This document shows, piece after piece, positions 6,711-10,110 of a stretch of 10,110 nt of DNA. Origin of the DNA: Bacillota bacterium (GTDB taxonomy: Bacteria > Bacillota_A > Clostridia > Acetivibrionales > DUMB01); the NCBI GenBank assembly GCA_023621975.1, contig JAMOAC010000022.1:1-10110 (forward strand), read 5' to 3'. Numbering within the stretch: the first letter of the stretch is position 1; every line of letters begins with the position of its first letter. Under the pieces are notes generated by a model. It was not told the DNA's origin and searched no databases. It was given only the letters and a program-made list of their open reading frames with translations. The position numbers and the translations under genes were made by a program.

Positions 6711-7598
6711 TTGGACAACTATCCTGTACTGAAAGGAAATACCCTTTTTAGAAAGGGTGAGCTGGTCTATGTAAATAAATCTGACGAGCTTACCCAATAC
6801 TGCAATATCATGCACAAGCACGATTTCATTGAAATTGCCTATGTTATTGAGGGATCGGGCATCCATATCGTCGGAGAAAAAGAGTACAAAACCTCCAAGG
6901 GCGACCTCTTTATAATCAATTACGACGTGCCTCACGGTTTTTTCCCCGAAAGCAGGAACAAGCCCTCTCCCATAGTATACAATTGCGTGTTTATGCCGGA
7001 ATTTTTGGATTCTTCCCTTTTTGCCAGCTATAATTTTCAGGATATTACTTCGTCTTTCCTTTTTAAATCCCTTTTTCCGGAAGATTTCAGGCCAAGCCCC
7101 GATCTAAAGCTCAAAGGTGCTGAGTTCAGTGAAATTGGAGAACTGTTCAGCAAAATGTATTCTGAGTATAAACTCATGCAAAAGGGTTACTGCGACATAA
7201 TCAGGGCTTACCTTATCGAGCTGATTATAAAGGTCTTCAGGTTATGGGAAGTCCAGAATGAAAAAGGCTCCACATCAAAAAATGCAGAACTTATCGGCAA
7301 GGCTATTGAATACATGAAGCAAAATCTTGATTCGGATATAAAGCTGGATTCCCTGGCCCTCAAGTCTTTCATGAGCAAGACTTATTTCAGCAGGCTGTTT
7401 AAAGAAACCACCGGCATGAATTTCAGCGACTATATACAGCAGCTTAGAATAGATAAGGCATGCAATCTTTTGAAATCAACGGATATGAAAATTGTTGACA
7501 TTGCTGCCGAATCAGGATTTAATGATTTGAAATTCTTTTACAAAGTATTTAAAAAAATCACCGGAAAAACTCCCGGTGATTTCAGAAAAGGATTTTAG
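6711..7598 (+). CDS. AraC-family transcriptional regulator, probable rhamnose regulator
   Basis: The 295-residue protein has an N-terminal cupin sensor domain (HKHDFIEIAYVIEGSG at 35-50, through GDLFIINYDVPHGF at 64-77). A helical linker (about 135-185) leads to a C-terminal AraC DNA-binding domain (about 193-295). Its two helix-turn-helix parts are SLALKSFMSKTYFSRLFKE (214-232) and KIVDIAAESGFNDLKFFYKVFKK (260-282), followed by the family end motif GKTPGDFR (285-292). This layout matches RhaS/RhaR-like and MSM-type regulators that bind a sugar in the cupin. It starts at TTG. It is divergent from the ASRT-like/rhaA/aldolase unit and convergent with rhaB, so it probably activates both units in the presence of rhamnose or an intermediate. 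The ligand is inferred from neighbours alone. Its last codons overlap the rhaB terminator on the opposite strand. Confidence 0.93.
   Translation: MDNYPVLKGNTLFRKGELVYVNKSDELTQYCNIMHKHDFIEIAYVIEGSGIHIVGEKEYKTSKGDLFIINYDVPHGFFPESRNKPSPIVYNCVFMPEFLDSSLFASYNFQDITSSFLFKSLFPEDFRPSPDLKLKGAEFSEIGELFSKMYSEYKLMQKGYCDIIRAYLIELIIKVFRLWEVQNEKGSTSKNAELIGKAIEYMKQNLDSDIKLDSLALKSFMSKTYFSRLFKETTGMNFSDYIQQLRIDKACNLLKSTDMKIVDIAAESGFNDLKFFYKVFKKITGKTPGDFRKGF
7551..7582 (-). terminator. Intrinsic terminator of rhaB, inside the 3' end of the regulator gene
   Basis: Arms AAATCACCGG (7555-7564) and CCGGTGATTT (7573-7582) are perfectly complementary over 10 bp with an 8-base loop. On the minus strand the stem ends in seven consecutive T, the classical terminator form, about 36 bases after the rhaB stop. 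On the + strand only three T follow, so it acts mainly on the rhaB transcript. The same bases encode the K-I-T-G-K-T-P-G-D-F end of the AraC-family protein. Confidence 0.8.
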
Positions 7599-7617
7599 AT
7601 TTTAATCGGATTGTCAA

Positions 7618-9090
7618 TTATTTGCCAATTACTTTAAGGTATCTTTCATAGGCTTCTTCCCAGCGTTCCCTGTCTTCAGGCAGGTAATCCTTCGTTGGGA
7701 AGGATTCCCTCACAACTTCTCTTGCCTGTTTTAGGTCTGCCACTTCCCCAAGGGCAACAAGCTGGCATATGAGATTGCCTGTAGACGTAGCTTCATCAGG
7801 CCCTGCTTTAACCGGCCTTCCGATTGCATTGGCAGTAAACTGGGAAAGAATTACATTCTTGCAGCCTCCGCCGACAATATGCAGTACAGGTATCCTGTAT
7901 CCTACTATTTTCTCCAGGCCTTCAATTGTATAGCGGTATTTGAGAGCAAGGCTTTCGATTACGCATCTAAGTATCTGGGCTTTGCTGTCAGGTACCCTCT
8001 GGCCTGTCTTTCTGCAGTACTCAACTATTTTGTCAGGCATTTGGCCAGGGCTGTAGAACATGTCATCGTCAGGATCGATAAACGCAACAAAAGGTTCAGC
8101 TTCATTGATCATACGGTCAAGCTCATCATAAGTGTAAGTCTGGCCTTTTTTCTCCCAGTCTCTTCTGCACTCCTGATAAATCCAAAGCCCCATAATATTT
8201 TTCAGAAGTCTTACCGTATTGTTGACGCCGCCCTCATTTGTATAGTTCAAATTATATGTATCATCATTTATTATGGGCTCGTCAAGTTCGACTCCAAGGA
8301 GTGACCATGTTCCGCTGCTGAGATATGCATATTTGCTGTCTTCCGCAGGCACTGACACAACAGCGCTTCCCGTATCATGCTCGGCAACTGCTATAACCGG
8401 TATTTCGCCTACGCCAAGTTCTTCGCGCACTGATTTGCTTAATTTCCCTGTTACCTTGCCGGGGTTGATAATATCAGTATAAATATTATTAGGCAGCCCC
8501 AGCTTTTCAAGCAGGTAAAGATCCCAGCTTCCGCTTCTTGCATTAAGCATCTGCGAAGTGCTGGCAATTGTAAATTCCGTTACCTTTTCGCCCGTAAGAA
8601 AATACCTTAAAAGGTCAGGCATGAAAAGCAGAGTTGATGCCTTTTCCAATATCGGCGAATTGCTAAGCTTCATTGCCAAAAGCTGGTATAGCGAATTGAA
8701 CTTCTGAAAAGCTATTCCTGTACGCTCAAAAATTTCCCTTCTTGGTATCACTTTGCAGGCTTCCTCTATCATCCCTTCCGTTCTGCTGTCCCTGTAATGA
8801 ACGGGGTTTCCAAGGAGTTCCCCTGAAGGTCCCAATAGACCGAAGTCAACTCCCCATGTATCGACTCCTATTCCTGCAATATCGTCATTTCCGCTTTTTA
8901 TGCACTTTAATATCCCCTGCTTCATTTCATGGTAAAGCCTTAACACGTCCCAGTAAAACGTACCGTTTACCATTACAGGATCATTCGGAAACCTGTGTAC
9001 TTCCTCGAGCTTCAGCTTTTTACCGTCAAAACTGCCAAGAATGGCACGTCCGTTGCTGGCACCGTAGTCAAATGCAAGTAATTTTAGCAT
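7618..9090 (-). CDS. rhaB: Rhamnulokinase (FGGY family)
   Basis: The 490 residues match RhaB (E. coli about 489) over the whole length. It phosphorylates L-rhamnulose to L-rhamnulose-1-phosphate with ATP in the cytoplasm. Visible features are the N-terminal phosphate motif FDYGASNGR (7-15), GIGVDTWGVDFGLL (73-86), YRDSRTEGM (99-107), FMPDLLRYFLTGE (156-168), EHDTGSAV with probable catalytic base D239, YLSSGTWSLLG (256-266), NEGGVNNTVRLLKNIMG (285-301), and the second ATP-site motif HIVGGGCKN (404-412) followed by GPDEATSTGN (430-439). The ATG has GGAGG 7 bases upstream and lies 44 bases after the PHP-protein gene, suggesting a shared transcript. It ends 19 bases from the stop of the convergent regulator gene. 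No key residue seems to be missing. Confidence 0.96.
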   Translation of the reverse strand: MLKLLAFDYGASNGRAILGSFDGKKLKLEEVHRFPNDPVMVNGTFYWDVLRLYHEMKQGILKCIKSGNDDIAGIGVDTWGVDFGLLGPSGELLGNPVHYRDSRTEGMIEEACKVIPRREIFERTGIAFQKFNSLYQLLAMKLSNSPILEKASTLLFMPDLLRYFLTGEKVTEFTIASTSQMLNARSGSWDLYLLEKLGLPNNIYTDIINPGKVTGKLSKSVREELGVGEIPVIAVAEHDTGSAVVSVPAEDSKYAYLSSGTWSLLGVELDEPIINDDTYNLNYTNEGGVNNTVRLLKNIMGLWIYQECRRDWEKKGQTYTYDELDRMINEAEPFVAFIDPDDDMFYSPGQMPDKIVEYCRKTGQRVPDSKAQILRCVIESLALKYRYTIEGLEKIVGYRIPVLHIVGGGCKNVILSQFTANAIGRPVKAGPDEATSTGNLICQLVALGEVADLKQAREVVRESFPTKDYLPEDRERWEEAYERYLKVIGK

Positions 9091-9134
9091 TGCAATACCT
9101 CCTTTTTACCGGGATTTATTTTTTCCCCGATTTA

Positions 9135-10110
9135 TTATTTTCCTGCTATTTCCCTGCCGATCTTGCTGTACTCCCTGATTCTTTCATTCAGGTCAGGGTA
9201 TTTTGCAACAGTTTCATCTGAAAAGAGCCCCTTGCTTTTATCCTGTGTTGCCATATATTCATGCCCGATTAAAGCCCATGTTGATTCAATAAGGTTTTTA
9301 AACTCCTCATTTCTAAGTGCAGTGCAGATAAAGGGCTGCCTTGGGGAATTTATATCTTCACCGCTTATCTGGAACATGCCATGTTTTTCACACAGCTGCT
9401 TTACCCTTTTCAGCTGTTCCAGCGTATTCCGCGACGGCATGTACGTAACCGCATTGAAACCAATTTCCTTAATGACCTCAAAAAGTTCCTCCAGGTAATC
9501 GTCCTCAAATTTCTGGCTCTTTTTGTCGCCCGTCACAGAATCTCCTACATCACCAAGATATGCATAAGCGGATATTGCTCCGATTTCTTTTGCAAATCCA
9601 ATTGCTTCCCTTACATCCGGGCATTCCGTCGTAGCATCTATATAAAACTTCTCAACAAGGTCGCTTTTAAGGGCTCCAAGCAAATCATACGAGTAGTACT
9701 CATTTTTGCTGTCCAGCAGGTATTTCTCATTTCTGCTGCTCAAGTTGAGGTTTAATTCATTTTTAAGGAAGTCAACAAGCCGGCTGCCCTTTCCAAATAC
9801 CTCAATAAGCCTCAGCGAAAGGGCATAAAGTATGTGCCTTTCTGTAATACTGCCCTGCTCGGCACTCTTTGAAAGAGGTACCACATCATTATCAAAATCA
9901 ATTGTTACGCCATAGCGACGGAACATGTCGTTTATATTATCCACCATCAGCCTGTTTCTCCTGTTTCTTTCCCTCAAATACGGCTTAAAAAATTCCCTGA
10001 CCTTGTCTATTTCGGTATGTGGAACACCGTGCAAGGCTATATAGGCAATGGACTTTTGGTCAGGATTGTTGATTCTCCTTCCGTTGAGAGGAGTCTTTGA
10101 AAAATCGGCC
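9135..10110 (-). CDS. PHP-domain-like protein of the rhamnose operon, C-terminal part (5' end outside window)
   Basis: The frame is open to the right edge, about 25 codons beyond a TTG at 10034 that lies inside the conserved-looking segment YIALHGVPH. The gene is therefore cut by the window, not started there. About 325 residues are visible. Features that suggest a PHP-type metal-dependent hydrolase are ITERHILYALS, an ISAYAYLGDVGDS strand, GFNAVTYMPSRNT and SGEDINSPRQPF near the C-terminus. The N-terminal metal-binding HxH motif would be outside the window. I cannot name the substrate; a phosphoester or lactone linked to rhamnose use is a guess from its place directly before rhaB, 44 bases apart. 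No membrane segment is seen in the visible part. The PHP assignment is from motif resemblance and is less certain than that of its neighbours. Confidence 0.7.
   Translation of the reverse strand, partial: ADFSKTPLNGRRINNPDQKSIAYIALHGVPHTEIDKVREFFKPYLRERNRRNRLMVDNINDMFRRYGVTIDFDNDVVPLSKSAEQGSITERHILYALSLRLIEVFGKGSRLVDFLKNELNLNLSSRNEKYLLDSKNEYYSYDLLGALKSDLVEKFYIDATTECPDVREAIGFAKEIGAISAYAYLGDVGDSVTGDKKSQKFEDDYLEELFEVIKEIGFNAVTYMPSRNTLEQLKRVKQLCEKHGMFQISGEDINSPRQPFICTALRNEEFKNLIESTWALIGHEYMATQDKSKGLFSDETVAKYPDLNERIREYSKIGREIAGK

Noticed and set aside
7879..8304. 141-codon open frame on the + strand
   Set aside because: It is antisense to the conserved C-terminal half of rhaB and has no independent support.
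8742..9221. 159-codon open frame on the + strand
   Set aside because: It runs antisense across the start of rhaB and the end of the PHP gene; composition is that of a shadow frame.

Overview
This AT-leaning window looks like the chromosome of a Gram-positive member of the Clostridia. The signs are strong GGAGG-type ribosome binding sites about 6 to 9 bases before the starts, two TTG starts, an exported protein with S-layer homology (SLH) repeats and YcdB/YcdC-type domains, and short tightly packed operons. The species cannot be named from the sequence. I see no transposase, integrase, phage gene, CRISPR array, tRNA or rRNA.

Left part (1-3580). The window opens inside a MutS-related ATPase on the + strand, of which only the C-terminal half is visible. 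It converges on a minus-strand gene for a secreted SLH protein built from two YcdB/YcdC-like modules. Between them is an AT-rich stretch of degenerate repeats and a perfect 10-bp hairpin. Neither gene has an obvious link to the sugar genes.

Right part (3580-10110) is an L-rhamnose catabolic locus. A first minus-strand unit holds a small ASRT-family (PF07100-like) protein, L-rhamnose isomerase (rhaA) and a long class II aldolase, and ends at a clear intrinsic terminator. A second minus-strand unit holds a PHP-type hydrolase, cut by the right edge, and rhamnulokinase (rhaB). Its terminator lies inside the last codons of the opposing regulator gene. An AraC-family regulator sits on the + strand between the two units, divergent from the first and convergent with the second.

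Together RhaA (rhamnose to rhamnulose), RhaB (rhamnulose to rhamnulose-1-phosphate) and the aldolase (to dihydroxyacetone phosphate and L-lactaldehyde) would make a complete upper pathway. No transporter, mutarotase (RhaM type) or lactaldehyde-processing enzyme lies in the window. The least understood parts are the ASRT-like protein, the PHP protein and a pair of imperfect repeats (about 6073-6140) in the leader of rhaA.
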